DNA of 64,000 bases from NCBI GenBank assembly GCA_027625915.1, contig JANTQA010000023.1:23870001-23934000 (forward strand), read 5' to 3'. This document shows positions 23,799 through 35,152 of this stretch, piece after piece; positions within the stretch are counted from its first letter, which is position 1, and each line of letters opens with the position of its first letter. The notes beneath the pieces are model-generated. The model ran no database searches, was not told the DNA's origin, and worked only from the letters and a program-made list of their open reading frames with translations. The stretch comes from Anaeramoeba flamelloides. Its lineage: Eukaryota > Metamonada > Anaeramoebidae. Position numbers and translations under genes: made by a program.

Positions 23799-25426
23799 AT
23801 GAACCTGTTTGGAACATACCCACTTCATGAACTTCCTAACTTGGCTTTAAAAGAAGAAGAATTTGAACAAATTCTTTCACAATCTGAAAAAAAAGATCAA
23901 AACGATCTTCTCTTATCACCGCCAACACATTCAAGCCAATTCTTTGTTAAATCACTTTTTCTGAAGAATTCAAGTAACTTTCCTTTTCATTCTTTTGCTT
24001 TGTCATGCTTAATTTTTTTCTTTTTTTTTGTTTTTTTGTTGTTTAGATTATTTTTACCTTTGATTCACATCCACTAAATTTTTTTTTTTTTTTGGTTGTT
24101 TATTATTTTTTTACAATTTCGCTGTGTTCTTCAACTTTTTCTTAGAAATTAATCAAGAGAAAGTAGATATGAAAGAAAAAGCCAAAATTAAGAAAGGTAC
24201 GATTTTTTTTTTAATTATTTTAATATTTTCAACAAACTTTCCTCCTTAAAGCACTTTTTTGCTCAAACTCGTTTCTTCTCCTTTTTTCACAACAAATGAA
24301 TTTTACAAAACACAAAAATTAACAAACAAAAAAAATAGAGCCAAAAGAAAAAAAGATCTTGATCTATGAGCGAGTCAAAAAGTATATGGCCAGAAACAAC
24401 CTAAGTCCAAGGGAATGTGCAATTTTAAGCAACGTACCAGATATTATTAACAGCCGAAATGGCGTCATCTGTTTATCAGTGATTAAGCGAGTCGAATTGT
24501 ACTTTTCTGGAAAATATCTCGATCATAATTATGATCAATTGTTCCGAAGATGGCTGATTTATAAAAGAGAAACAGATTGGAAAGAATTGAGGAAAAAGCA
24601 TTTTCAAAAAAAAGAGTTCGACACCCATGCCGTGGATTACCATTTTGAAGACTATACCTCTGAAGAAATTCGTTCGATGATCAAAAAAATCATCCAAAAA
24701 TCTAAAAAAACAGAATATAAACTTTCACAAAGTAAGATTGCCGCAATTGTCAATATTGACAAATTCCGATTTAGGAACGTTAAGTACACAATGCAAAAAT
24801 ATTTAACAGGCAAATCTTCAAGCAAAGATCATTCCTTAGATAGGAAATTCTATGATTGGCTATTTTTACGCGGAAAGCTTTTGCCACCACTTTCGAAAAG
24901 CTTGACATTTTCGGACTCCAACGAGAAGGGGGATGAGAAATTTACAGAGAAAGAACAAGAGCACGAACAAGAGCAAGAGCAAGAGCAAGAGCAATTCAGA
25001 GGGAAAGTAGGAAAAAATTCAAAAATACAAACAAAAAATAACAATAATGGCTACGATCGTAAACATGGACATAAACACCGACATAAACACCGAAATCCCA
25101 AACGTAATCATAACAAATTAAATTCAAATGATAACTTAGATGATTTGGTTCAAAATTTAAGATCACACAAAAGAAAAATTAAAAATAAATCAAAAAAAAA
25201 ATCAAAATCCAAAAAAAAAAAATCAAAAAATTTAACAAGAAAAAAAAAAAAAAAATTCTCAAAATCCCATATTCCTAACGAAATAGATCAAAATTATACA
25301 AATAAATTAATTCCCACCCTTAGGGCAGGTAGTTTTGATTTTAATTCAGTTCAAATTAAACAAAGAAAAAGAAAACCAAATTATTTTGAAAAAAAAATGC
25401 TGAAAAAAAAAATTAAAAATATTTGA
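23799..25426 (+). CDS. Tandem HTH-like, basic-tailed nuclear protein
   Basis: Predicted 437 residues in three exons: 23799-23973, 24146-24196 and 24339-25426. Introns are 172 and 142 nt, all junctions are phase 1, with GTAACT/GTACGA donors and TTAG/ATAG acceptors. An acidic N-terminus precedes two related ~65-residue units at about 87-150 and 188-252. The units share the frame LS(P/Q)xxxA...N(V/I)...RN...YxxGK...FxxWL, for example YKLSQSKIAAIVNI and MQKYLTGK. This resembles lambda-repressor/CUT-type helix-turn-helix DNA-binding domains (LSQxxIA, then INxxxxxxxIxxYLxGK). That assignment is my reading of the pattern, not a database result. The C-terminal third is low complexity: an EQ repeat, HKHRHKHR, and long KS/KK runs typical of nuclear proteins. 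A chromatin or transcription role is inference. Confidence 0.72.
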
Positions 25427-28400
25427 TTTTTAATAACCAAGAAAACGATCACAATTGTTTTTTTTTTTTTATTTTTTATGGTTTAATGTATATTTATTAT
25501 TTACTATTTATTTATTTCCCATATTACTTATTTCTTTATACTAATATAAAAAATCATTGTAAATTATAATACAACCCAAACAAAAAAAAATGAAAATATA
25601 ATTTCAAAAAATTATTTTCCTTGTTCTTAATTAAAAATTGATTTTTAAAGAATCAAAAGAATTAATAATATATAAATTATGATATTTTTTTATAGTTTCT
25701 TCTTTTTTAAAAAAATTGATAGGTCTTTTTCAACAATTAATGTGCTTTTTATTGAGGAAAAATATTTTTAGGGTTTAGCTTCAATCGGGATAATTAAATT
25801 AATGTATCAAGTATTAGACTCTTATTGGACAGCGTTAATAGTTTGAAATTTCTGATCCTTAAAAATTGGTTATTAAAATATCTAAATTTTTGAGATGGGG
25901 CTGATGGCTATTTGATAATTGTTAAAGAAATTGAGAAACTTCAGAGTATTTTTAAACATCTAAATGAATTTTAAATAGATTCTTGAGTCTAATAATATTT
26001 TAATGATTTTGAAAATAAATTTAATTTTTGTATGTGGGTAATGTTCTTTAACTGTACAATTTCAATTCAGGGCAATTGAGTAATTTTTTCAAGTTTTTTG
26101 AATTTTTTGAGTTTTAAATTGAGGTTTATTTTCGTTCTAGTGGGTTTATCAACATTTTGTTGTTTATTACCACGATCCTTGGAAATTTCATCCAGAAACC
26201 CCAAATTTAATTTTTTATATTCGGAAATTTTCACGAAACTCAAAAAAAGCTCCAAAATGTTTAAAATTATGATTCTTTTTATTATTATTATTATTATTGG
26301 TTGAGGGTGGTGATCAAAGATCTTCTTACAGTCCTAATTATTAATGGTAAATTAGTAATTTAGATGGTTAAGAAAGTAAAAAAAATAGGAATTCAGCAGG
26401 TTCCAATTTTTTATTGGTTGAAAAAACAAAAAAAAAATTAAAAAGAAAAAAAAAAAAAAAAGCAAGTAAGAAAACAAAAAAAAAAATTTTTTTCAAAGAC
26501 AGACGGTAAAAAATCAAAAAAAAAAAAACCAACTGTCCATTTTTATCAAGAACACTCATTAAAACAGACACAATTCTTTTATTTAAAATTTTGTCAAAAT
26601 TATGATTCTTTGATTTAAAATCCAAATAGGCATTGTTGAAAACAATTATATATAAAAATCAAACAAATTATTTTTTTGGATTTTTTGGACAAAATTATTT
26701 TTTTCATTGTAAAATCCTTGCTCAAATATTTTAAATATCCAATAAATTATGAAAAGGAAAAAAGCAAAAGGGTAAAGGGTAAAGTTGCTCCGAAACTGAT
26801 AAAAATCCAAAAATTAAACAACAATTGAATGAAACCAGTTTTGTGATTCAAAGAATAAAATTAAAAAAAAAAATGAAAAGATGAGAAAATGATTTTTGAA
26901 TAATATAGGAATCAAAATTAACTAGAATTTGTATGTAATTATATTATTGTAATTCTTTTCACTATTTTATTTTTATGTAAAATTTTTAAACTTTATTTAT
27001 TTTTTCATATTGATAACAGTATAGCGTTTTTTCGAAAATAAAAAAATTCAATAATCAATATCACCTTTGAAATTTCGAGCAATTTTCATTTCTTTTTCAG
27101 CATTAATCATTTAATTTCTTAAATCAAGAATTAAATTTTCCTTGGTTTTTAAAAGTCACAAATAGAGACTATTTAAATAATTGATCTTAATTAAATTTTA
27201 TTCAAAATTTTATAAAATTCTCTAACAAATTTCTTTTTATTTTCAGAATAAATAACTTTAAAAATTGCCTTGAATTCATCTCAATTTTGTGGTCATTTTT
27301 TAAATTTCAACTATTTCAGAATATTTCAGGATCATAAAGAGAAATAATATTTTGATGTTTCTTTTATTCTGAAAGATAAAAAATTTTTATTTTAATGTAT
27401 CTATTTCAAACTTTTTCTCAAAAAGAGGTAGATATAAAATTTAGAAACAAACAAAAATAATACAAAAAAAAAAAATAAAAAAATAAATTGAAAAGTGTTC
27501 AAATAAAACTTTTTAGTTTTAGTGATGATATTTCATCAAAAAAATTCGAATATTTTATTTCAATAGGTATATTTCAAAATGAAATTTTGTTTTTAAATCT
27601 GTCAGTTTATCTTTTGTTTCCCAAACCCCCTTTTCCAACATTAATAAATAATAATAAATTACTAAAATTAATTGGAAAAGAATTGATATTTCATCAATTC
27701 AAAAATAGATTAAGATTGTTGAGAAAAAAAAAACTCACAGATTAAAAGTTTATTTATTAAACTTTATTTGCTAAAAGTAAAAATGAAAATATATATAACA
27801 GATGAATTCAGCTATTTTAAAAATGTGGTGAATTTGTTTTTATGATTTTGTCAAATTTTTAACTTGTTGCATTAAGTGGAATTTCTTAAAAAATGAGTAA
27901 TAAATGTTAAAAAAAAGTCTTTTTAAAACACTGATATCGTGTTTTTTGTAGTTTTAATCAAATTATAAGAGTTTGGGGTACTAGATTTTTTAAACCCAAC
28001 TGTATTTGATATTGGATTTTAAAATAGTTGTTGTTTATTGGTTTTAATTTTTTTTTAATGATCCGTTGTACTTGTTATCATAATAATGAATGTAAAACGA
28101 CTATAATCTGTGTTTCACAATATAATCCGATGGTTTTTTTTTTTCTTCTGGTTCCAATTCAACATACAATTTATTATTCAATAGTATACTGAAGTACAAA
28201 TTAATTTTGTAAGTAAACTTATTGATATTTTCTCTAAAATATAAACAATGAATGAACTTTTTTTACATTTTTTCATAATATCTTAAATTTTTTCATTTTT
28301 TTTTGAATTTTATACAAAATATAGTTATGTTAAAAATTTACTCTTTTTCTTGTATAAATTTTCCAATTTGATCCTTCCTTATTAGAATATTTATTTTATA

Positions 28401-28787
28401 TAATAGAACTTTAAGAAACCCATTACTCGATTTAATTAGGGTTTATTGCCAGTTTCTTTGATCGGTTGAGGTTTTGTTCTTCTATAATACAAAAAAACAC
28501 ACTTTTTATTTGGAAAGAGGAGATTATACTTTTCTTCACTCATTATTTTAACAACAGTAAAGATTTTCAAAAAATATTATTTAAAAGTTACAATTCGTCC
28601 TATTTTTAGACTTTATCAATAAGGCCACTTTAAAAAGGTAATTGTTTGAATCTTGTCATATGAATAAAATAACTTACTTTAAGTTCAAGAGTGGTTGATT
28701 TTTAAATTGTCAAATACATCGAAAAAAACATTTTTTCATCTTGTTTCAAAAAAGTCTCAAATCTTTTACCTTTTTCAAATTGTTTCA
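25427..28787. other. AT-rich intergenic region with one orphan open frame
   Basis: No gene can be supported. One stretch, 27496-27745 (+), stays open with a fairly protein-like composition (for example FSFSDDISSKKFEYF and PKPPFPTLINNNK). It follows an AAAAG that could be an acceptor and ends in TAA, but it has no ATG and no visible partner exon. The remainder is A/T homopolymer-rich. Confidence 0.45.
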
Positions 28788-29090
28788 ATGACTGACCAAC
28801 TAAACGAAAATCAAATAATTGAAGATTTAATTAAGAAGGCAAACAGTTATTTACCAGAATTAGAAAAGGTAGATCAAGAACTTGAAAAAGAAATCGTCAA
28901 AAAAGAAATGTCACTTATTAGTGAACAGCTCGCAAGTGATAAACAAATGGAGGATCTTTTAAATGCAGAAATTTCCAACAAAGCAATCAAAAAAAAGTTT
29001 ATGTTCCAAACAATTATATTCTTTTTGTTTATCATTATAGCCTTGTTTTCTCTCATTTTATTGATCAAAACAAAACTTAATGTAATTTAA
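28788..29090 (+). CDS. Small tail-anchored membrane protein
   Basis: A 100-residue intronless protein starting at MTDQLNENQ. I chose this ATG because the sequence upstream is T-rich and non-acidic and reads only from an alternative codon. Residues 1-70 are polar, acidic and probably helical with a coiled-coil look (ELEKVDQELEKEIVKKE). Residues about 72-93 are one strongly hydrophobic segment (TIIFFLFIIIALFSLILL), followed by the short basic tail KTKLNVI. With no signal peptide this is the layout of a tail-anchored protein inserted with the N-terminus in the cytosol. It is far too short for a full SNARE and I see no heptad zero-layer Q/R that I would trust. The family is not recognised. A long A-tract follows the stop codon. 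Confidence 0.7.
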   Translation: MTDQLNENQIIEDLIKKANSYLPELEKVDQELEKEIVKKEMSLISEQLASDKQMEDLLNAEISNKAIKKKFMFQTIIFFLFIIIALFSLILLIKTKLNVI

Positions 29091-29960
29091 AGAAAAAAAA
29101 AAAAAAAAAAAAACAAAAGGTTTATTTTTGATTTTCTTTTTAATTTTCAGATTTTGTCAAAATAAATCTCTTAAAAAGGAAAAATCTATTAACTTGTAAT
29201 CATTAAAATTTTGGTTGGTTAATTTCTTCTTTTTAAATATTAAAAAACACAAACCAAAACAATTAAAAAAAATTATTATTTATTTTTAAAACCTTTTTAA
29301 TTTCATCCTTTTAAATAACAGAAAAATAAATAAAGGCTTGTTTCCTTTTTATCAATCGAAACAAGATCAAATTTTTTTTTCTTATTATTTTCTTTTTTTG
29401 TCTTGTTTTGAAATGAACAAATAGATGGTAAAATAAAAAAAATTGAAACACGTTAAAATTACTGTTAAAATCAAATTAAACAAATTAAAATTTACTCTCA
29501 AAATTCTAGAATGAATTTGAATTAAATTTCTCCAAATATATCCTTTCGAAAACGATTTAATGAAGTACGGTTTTTTTCACAACTAATCTTTCTTCTTATT
29601 TGGGAATTTGAAATAAAAATTTTCAATTTTTAATAACAAATCAAAGAGGTTTCAAAATTGATCTGTTAAGGGATCAGTCTTTCACTACAACAAGGGTAAA
29701 ATTTTAAAATATGTTATTGGTAATATTCTCGAATTGCAAATTTTGAAGAGGCCAAGTGATAAGAAAATCTGATCAGTAAAGAAACCAAGAAAAGAAAATT
29801 TTTTCTCAGTTAAGATCAAATTATGTTTTCTATTTTTTCATTCAAGAAAACTATTAAGAAAGAGTCTTCTCACATTATAAAAAATTTTTTTACCCCGTTT
29901 ATTCCTATTTTCCATCACAATTAATCCATAAAAAGTCTTTGTTGCCAGAAATATGAATTA

Positions 29961-30378
29961 ACTGTTGTGGAAAAAAAGTGAAACACGGTTTTTAATTGGG
30001 AACATTACTGAAAATGATAAGTAAAATCAATAAAAAGAAGAAACCAATTAACTTCAAATAATAATCCATTATATTATTTTCAATCAACCCAACAAATACA
30101 ATTTAAATCTACTTTCTTCTCGAAATTGTATGTGTGGTTTTGGAGATCTCAAAAATAGTCAATTTTTTGAACAAATTTTTAATAATAGATCAATCAAATA
30201 AAAACCCATACTAAAAGATAGTATTAAAAAAACTGTTATTGTGTTGAATACTTCATTTTGTCTTTATTTATTTATTTATTCTTTTGCTCATTGATCTTAC
30301 TTTGAATTTTCAGTAATGTTCCCAATTAAAAACTGTGTTTCACTTTTTTTCCATGTTTCACTTTTTTTCCACAATGGT
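29961..30378. repeat. MITE family B, best-preserved copy
   Basis: Left end ACTGTTGTGGAAAAAAAGTG, AAACACGG, TTTTTAATTGGGAACATTA, CTGAAAATGATAAGTAAAATC. The right end in reverse complement is ATTGTGGAAAAAAAGTG with a short tandem duplication of AAAAAAAGTGAAACA, then TTTTTAATTGGGAACATTA and CTGAAAATTCAAAGTAAGATC. The inverted repeats are about 90 bp long, apart from the duplicated unit on one side. Non-coding; an open frame beginning at 30316 is just its right arm. Confidence 0.85.
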
Positions 30379-31478
30379 AAAGTTTTTTTTTTCCAAAAAA
30401 TCAGAAAAACATTTCAACATATTGTTCAAATCAAATACAAGACTATAAATTTTATCCTCAAGTTAAATTTCCTTTTTCAGGTGAAAATGTTGATCATAAC
30501 GCCCTTGAAAGAGTTTTATCATCTCTGTAACACCATCACACAGAATTTCTCAAAAAAAAAATGTGAAATTTTCACAATTTTTACTATTTTCACAATTTTT
30601 CGTCATCTCAAATATGAAGAAATTTGTTTTTTAAGATTTCAAAATTTCCCTTTTAAATTTATAAACATATATAATTTTGTCGTTATTCTAAATATTTTTT
30701 AAAGATACTTTAACAAGTTTGAAATGTTTAAAAATTGAACTTGAACTTGAAAATCTCTTAAATCCATTTTTTTTTTTTTTTTGTTATTTTCAATTTTCCT
30801 TTTCATTTAAAAACAAAGAAAAATAGTATACGTGAAAAGGTAAAGATGACAAAATATGTTTTTTTTTTTTTTTTTTGTTCGATTTCTTCTTTATGAAAAA
30901 TACTTTTTGAGAAACGAATGTTAAATAACACAATAACTCAACATCTTATTATGTCGGGATGTGGTACTTAAAATTGTTTTATTTCTCGAATTCAAAAAAG
31001 TTTTTATATTTTTTTTCTTACAGTTCCTTTTTTATTACACCCTAAAAGGTATTTTTTGCAATGAATATTAAAATAAAGATTTATTTTCAATTTTGAGATA
31101 ATTAGCATTGTTAATTAAAAATCAATTTATTTAAATTATTAAAAAAAATAATTGTATTGCTTTAATAAGGGTTCTTCTAGCCATTAAAAGTTTAAAATGA
31201 ATTGCAAATTTTACTTATAAAATATATTATTGTTTCAAGATAAAATTCGATTTTTCAAAATAAAATTTTCTTCAAGATATTTAGGAATTAGTTAATTTTA
31301 TCCTCAAAATTCAAAATACGATTTAAATTGTTATCATAGTTCCTGGGAATAAGGTTAAGTAATTTGATAAAAATTTTTTTTTAAAAATAAAACTTATTTT
31401 CATTTTTTTTTTCTTTTTTTGATAATGTTAAAATGACTTTAAATTTTGAAAACTTTAATAATAAAATTTTTTTACTTA

Positions 31479-31683
31479 CAATCAGTTCCACTTTTAAGAC
31501 ACAAACTTTCAACGTGATTTAAGATACAAAAAAAATCACAATTTAAGCTGCAATTTTTGAAATTATTTTTTGCACAAATGATTTTATTTGAATTTGAATT
31601 TGATTTTTTTTCGTTAATTTTATATTTTTTTTTTTTTCTACCTTAAATTTAGTTCAAAGTTTTGTCTTAAAAACGGAACTCGC
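31479..31683. repeat. MITE family A, copy 4
   Basis: Left CAATCAGTTCCACTTTTAAG after TA; then ACAAACTTTCAACGTGATTT. The right arm is more diverged (TACCTTAAATTTAGTTCAAAG, then CGGAACTCGC before TA). Lies 230 bp from copy 5. Confidence 0.75.
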
Positions 31684-31911
31684 TATTTCAATCTAAAATT
31701 CATTGGTAAAATTTTGTAAATATTTTATCGAATTTTCATCCATTTAATCTTACTCCCAAATTAGTTTTATTTGCTGAGATTAGAATTTATTATCTTGACT
31801 ATAAAATATACTAATATAATATTTTTATTTTCTTTTTTTTAAAAAAGGCATTATTATTATTCTTTAATTAAAAGTATGTTACAATATTTTCAGGAATAAG
31901 CTTAATTGTTA

Positions 31912-32106
31912 CAATCAGTTCCACTTTTAAGGCACAAACTTTCAACGAAATTGAAGGCACAATAAAAAACTCAAATTAAGGCACAAAATTCAGGTTCTAG
32001 TAAAATAAATTATAAAAAAAAAAATTACGAATTTTGTTCCTAAATTTGAGATTTTTTTGTGCCTTAAATTTCTTCCAAAGTTTGTGCCTTAAAGTGGAAC
32101 TGGCTG
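31912..32106. repeat. MITE family A, copy 5 (best preserved)
   Basis: 195 bp between TA dinucleotides. Left CAATCAGTTCCACTTTTAAG, GCACAAACTTTCAACGAAAT; right TTCCAAAGTTTGTGCCTTAA, AGTGGAACTGGCTG then TA. The TA duplication and CAGT-type end suggest mobilisation by a Tc1/mariner/pogo-type transposase; that is inference from end structure. Confidence 0.88.
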
Positions 32107-33179
32107 TAAGTGGATTGATTAATTATATATTAAGTTCATATTTAATGTTCAAAAGAGGTAATAAAAATAGTATTCGTTATGGGAGGGGAGTTAATTTCAT
32201 TATTTTAGGCAAAAATATGGGGCTTAAACTTTGAAAAAAAATTAAACACGCCATATTTGTCTCAATTACTTCAACCAATAGCCTTTGATATTGTCTATAT
32301 TTGAGAAAAAAATATTTATATAAAATGGGGCCAAATGTAAAATATTAAATAAAACAAAAAAAAACTAAGATTTCAAGGAAAATTTCTGAAAAATGAAATC
32401 AAAAATTATATCAATCCGAGAAATGTTAAATTAAGTTTTTTAAGGTTTCACTTTCCTTTCTTCACTGATTTATATTAATCACTTTGATTGAAAATATTTG
32501 ATACTTGTTTCTACTACACTTGAATTAAGATATTTCTGAAAAACGGAATAATTACCATAATCAAAATAATGTGTGCTGAAAAGTTCAATCGGTATTTTAA
32601 AAATAAAAAGGGGTGTTTTTTTGTTATAGAGGAGTGATTCACCAACTAAATAAAATAATAATTAACCTTTATTAAATATGATTTTGGTTTCTTAAAGTTC
32701 TATTATTCAAAAAGAAATTTTAAAAATAAAGGATCATATTCAAAAATTAAACTCAAAAAATAAAGTTAATTTTTTCTAAAAATTATTCTCATCAAAAAAG
32801 AACCAAAAAATCTCATAAAATTTCAGAATATTATGAAATTTGGAAAATTTTCAACTATTTGCATGAATAATGTAAAATTTACTTAAAATATCCAGATCTT
32901 TACTTTCTAAATTGATTTTAACTTAGGGATACTAATTAGTTTATAGATTGGATGTTTCCTTGGAACAAGAATAAAAAAAAGCACCGATTATTTTTTGAAA
33001 AACGGACTATAGTCGTTGTGAAGTCGTTATTTTGATTACTGTATAGTTTTTGAAACACGTTGTTGTGATCATATTCGGTAAAATATTTCTCTTTGTAGAT
33101 GTTTTTTTTGATTTTTTGTTTTTCTCTTAATTTTTTTAAAGAAAATGAAAAGTTTTTTTAAAAGAAATTCAAAAAAAAA

Positions 33180-34650
33180 CCTAATGTTGTAATTTTTCAA
33201 CAGTAAAAAGAATGAAACAAAACCAAAAACCAATTTTTACTGAGAAAACCCCATAAAATTGAATTTGAAAAAATTTGCTTTTACAAGCCAGGAAGCCTAC
33301 AAAAAAGCTTGTAACTTTAACAAAGCTTTTCACTTTTTCCACACGCCTCGTCTTTAATAGTGTTGGGAAGTATTTAAAAGGATGTAATTGTTTGAAAGCT
33401 TGAAAAAAGTGAAGGGATTTTTTGAAGTGAAATTTAAAAAAAAGTTTCATTTTTTTTATTTTGTCTTTAATTTCAAAATAAAAAAAGTTTACCATCTCTC
33501 CCTAACTTACACCTCATGGAAGGTTTCGAATAAAGCAAAAGTTGTGTTGTTTAATTCAAAGAAAACATTCACAGAATTTGTTTTTGATACCAATCGATCA
33601 ATTTGTATTTCGGTTTTGTAGGTGTCCTTATTTTGTTTGAGACAAAGAACCGAATTCGATCACTTTTTCTCCAGTTGTGAAAAAATTACAAAACCGATCG
33701 GGTGTATCTTTTGTTATCGCCTCAAAAAAAAAAAACTCTATCTTTTTTTATTTTTAAAAAAAAATATTTCGGGATGCTACCTAAAAATTTTGGACCATAC
33801 TGAAGATTGTGGGCCTGTTAATTGTTGACTTGAAAAATCATTCAAACACCTGAAACGATTGGAAAGAATAAAAAAAATCCTTTTTTTGTGTTCTTGCAAA
33901 AAAAGCAGACACTTTGCTTTAAATAAACAAACTTCATGTAAAAGGGCGGAGTAAAGAAGCAAAAGAAAAAGTAAAGCAGAGCACAATATTTTTTAGTTAC
34001 AAAAGACGCATTTATAGGAAAAAAATTCACAAGCCTGCAAAAAAACTCTTTTTTCGTAATACAAAAAAAGAAGAAATTTTAACCAAAAACAACAATCCAG
34101 AAACGAACATTTTTCAAAAAAACCGATTGGATTCTACAGCGCTATGTTTTTTTCGAAAGCTAAGTTAGATGGACAGGCATAGTATAAGATTACAAACAAA
34201 AGTACTTTGACACGAGGCGGTTGTGGGGAATTTCAAATAAAAAGAAATTTTATTTTTTATTTTTTTTGCAATGAACTTTTTAAAGATCAACCAAACCACA
34301 CTTTTGGTTGCAAAAAAAAAAAAAAAAACATACATTTTCATATTGTATGAAAAAATGCTTACCATACCACAGGTTCTAACTCTTAAGGATTAAAAATTTT
34401 GACGAAATTTTACTGTTTTTAATTTATTATTTTTGTTCTTTCTTTTTGATCTTGACCCCTTCTTTTTGATTTTTTATTTGGTGGACTGAGAAACCAATTG
34501 ACATCAAAGTGGTTGAAGAATTACACACATTCTTAAAATTATTTCCCAAATCCAAAAAAATGGCATTAACAAAATCAAACCTCACATCCAGAATTTTCTT
34601 CAAACAGCCAAAATCATGAAAAGGATTCAAAATCAGTAAAAAAAAAAAGG
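33180..34650. other. GC-elevated stretch with unassigned open frames
   Basis: G+C is visibly above the flanking spacer and several frames are open on both strands. On the minus strand a 104-codon frame starts with ATG at 33495 (F/K-rich; it may instead be splice donor ATG-GTAAAC). On the plus strand a frame follows TTTTGTAG at 33621 and ends LDHTEDCGPVNC. On the minus strand a frame at 34630-34427 includes DFVNAIFLDLGNNF and VCNSSTTLMSIGFS but lacks ATG. I recognise no family and cannot assemble a consistent spliced gene. It could be an untranslated leader, a non-coding transcript or an unrecognised gene. Confidence 0.3.
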
Positions 34651-35152
34651 TAAAAATTAATTTTTTTTGAAAAGATGAGAAAAATCACGAGTATGGCTTT
34701 ATTTGATCCTTGAAAAACACAAATTTAGAGATCCAACTCACAAACTCACACATATTTATAAATTTTTACAAAACACAAAACAAAACAAAACCAAATTTTA
34801 AAAAAATTCTTAAAGCAACTCCCAAAACTGAATTAGAACTCAAAAAACAAAGAAAGGTGGAACTCTTAAAAATAAATTTTCTGCTCTATTACGTTTCTCA
34901 AAAAATTCCAAAACGGGAAAAAGAAAAAAAACAGTGATAACTCCCAACACAACAACATTAAATCTACCCAATTTGGAAGATTTTGTCTTTTTTGAGAAAT
35001 TATCAAATATAATAAAAAAAAACGAACATCATTTTTTCATTCGACTTACTTTTTGATTGATAAATAACAAACATTTTTTTTTTTTTTTCTTTTTCTATTC
35101 AATTAATTTCTTTTTTGGATCAAACCAAACTTTTAACACGAAAATCTTCACC

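Larger units (their letters stand above)
29091..35152. other. Intergenic region: repeats and a GC-elevated stretch
   Basis: Contains the family B element (29961-30378), two family A elements (31479, 31912) and a stretch at about 33180-34650 with higher G+C than the other spacers. It has several open frames but no recognisable protein (annotated separately). Otherwise AT-rich and empty. Confidence 0.5.

Noticed and set aside
30316-30702. 128-codon open frame
   Set aside because: Its first part is the right arm of the family B MITE; the rest is low-complexity F/I/T-rich sequence with no homologue I recognise.
35057-35152. N-terminal extension of the aminotransferase (poly-F region)
   Set aside because: No ATG, encoded by a T-tract, outside the family's usual length; ATG at 35153 is a natural start.
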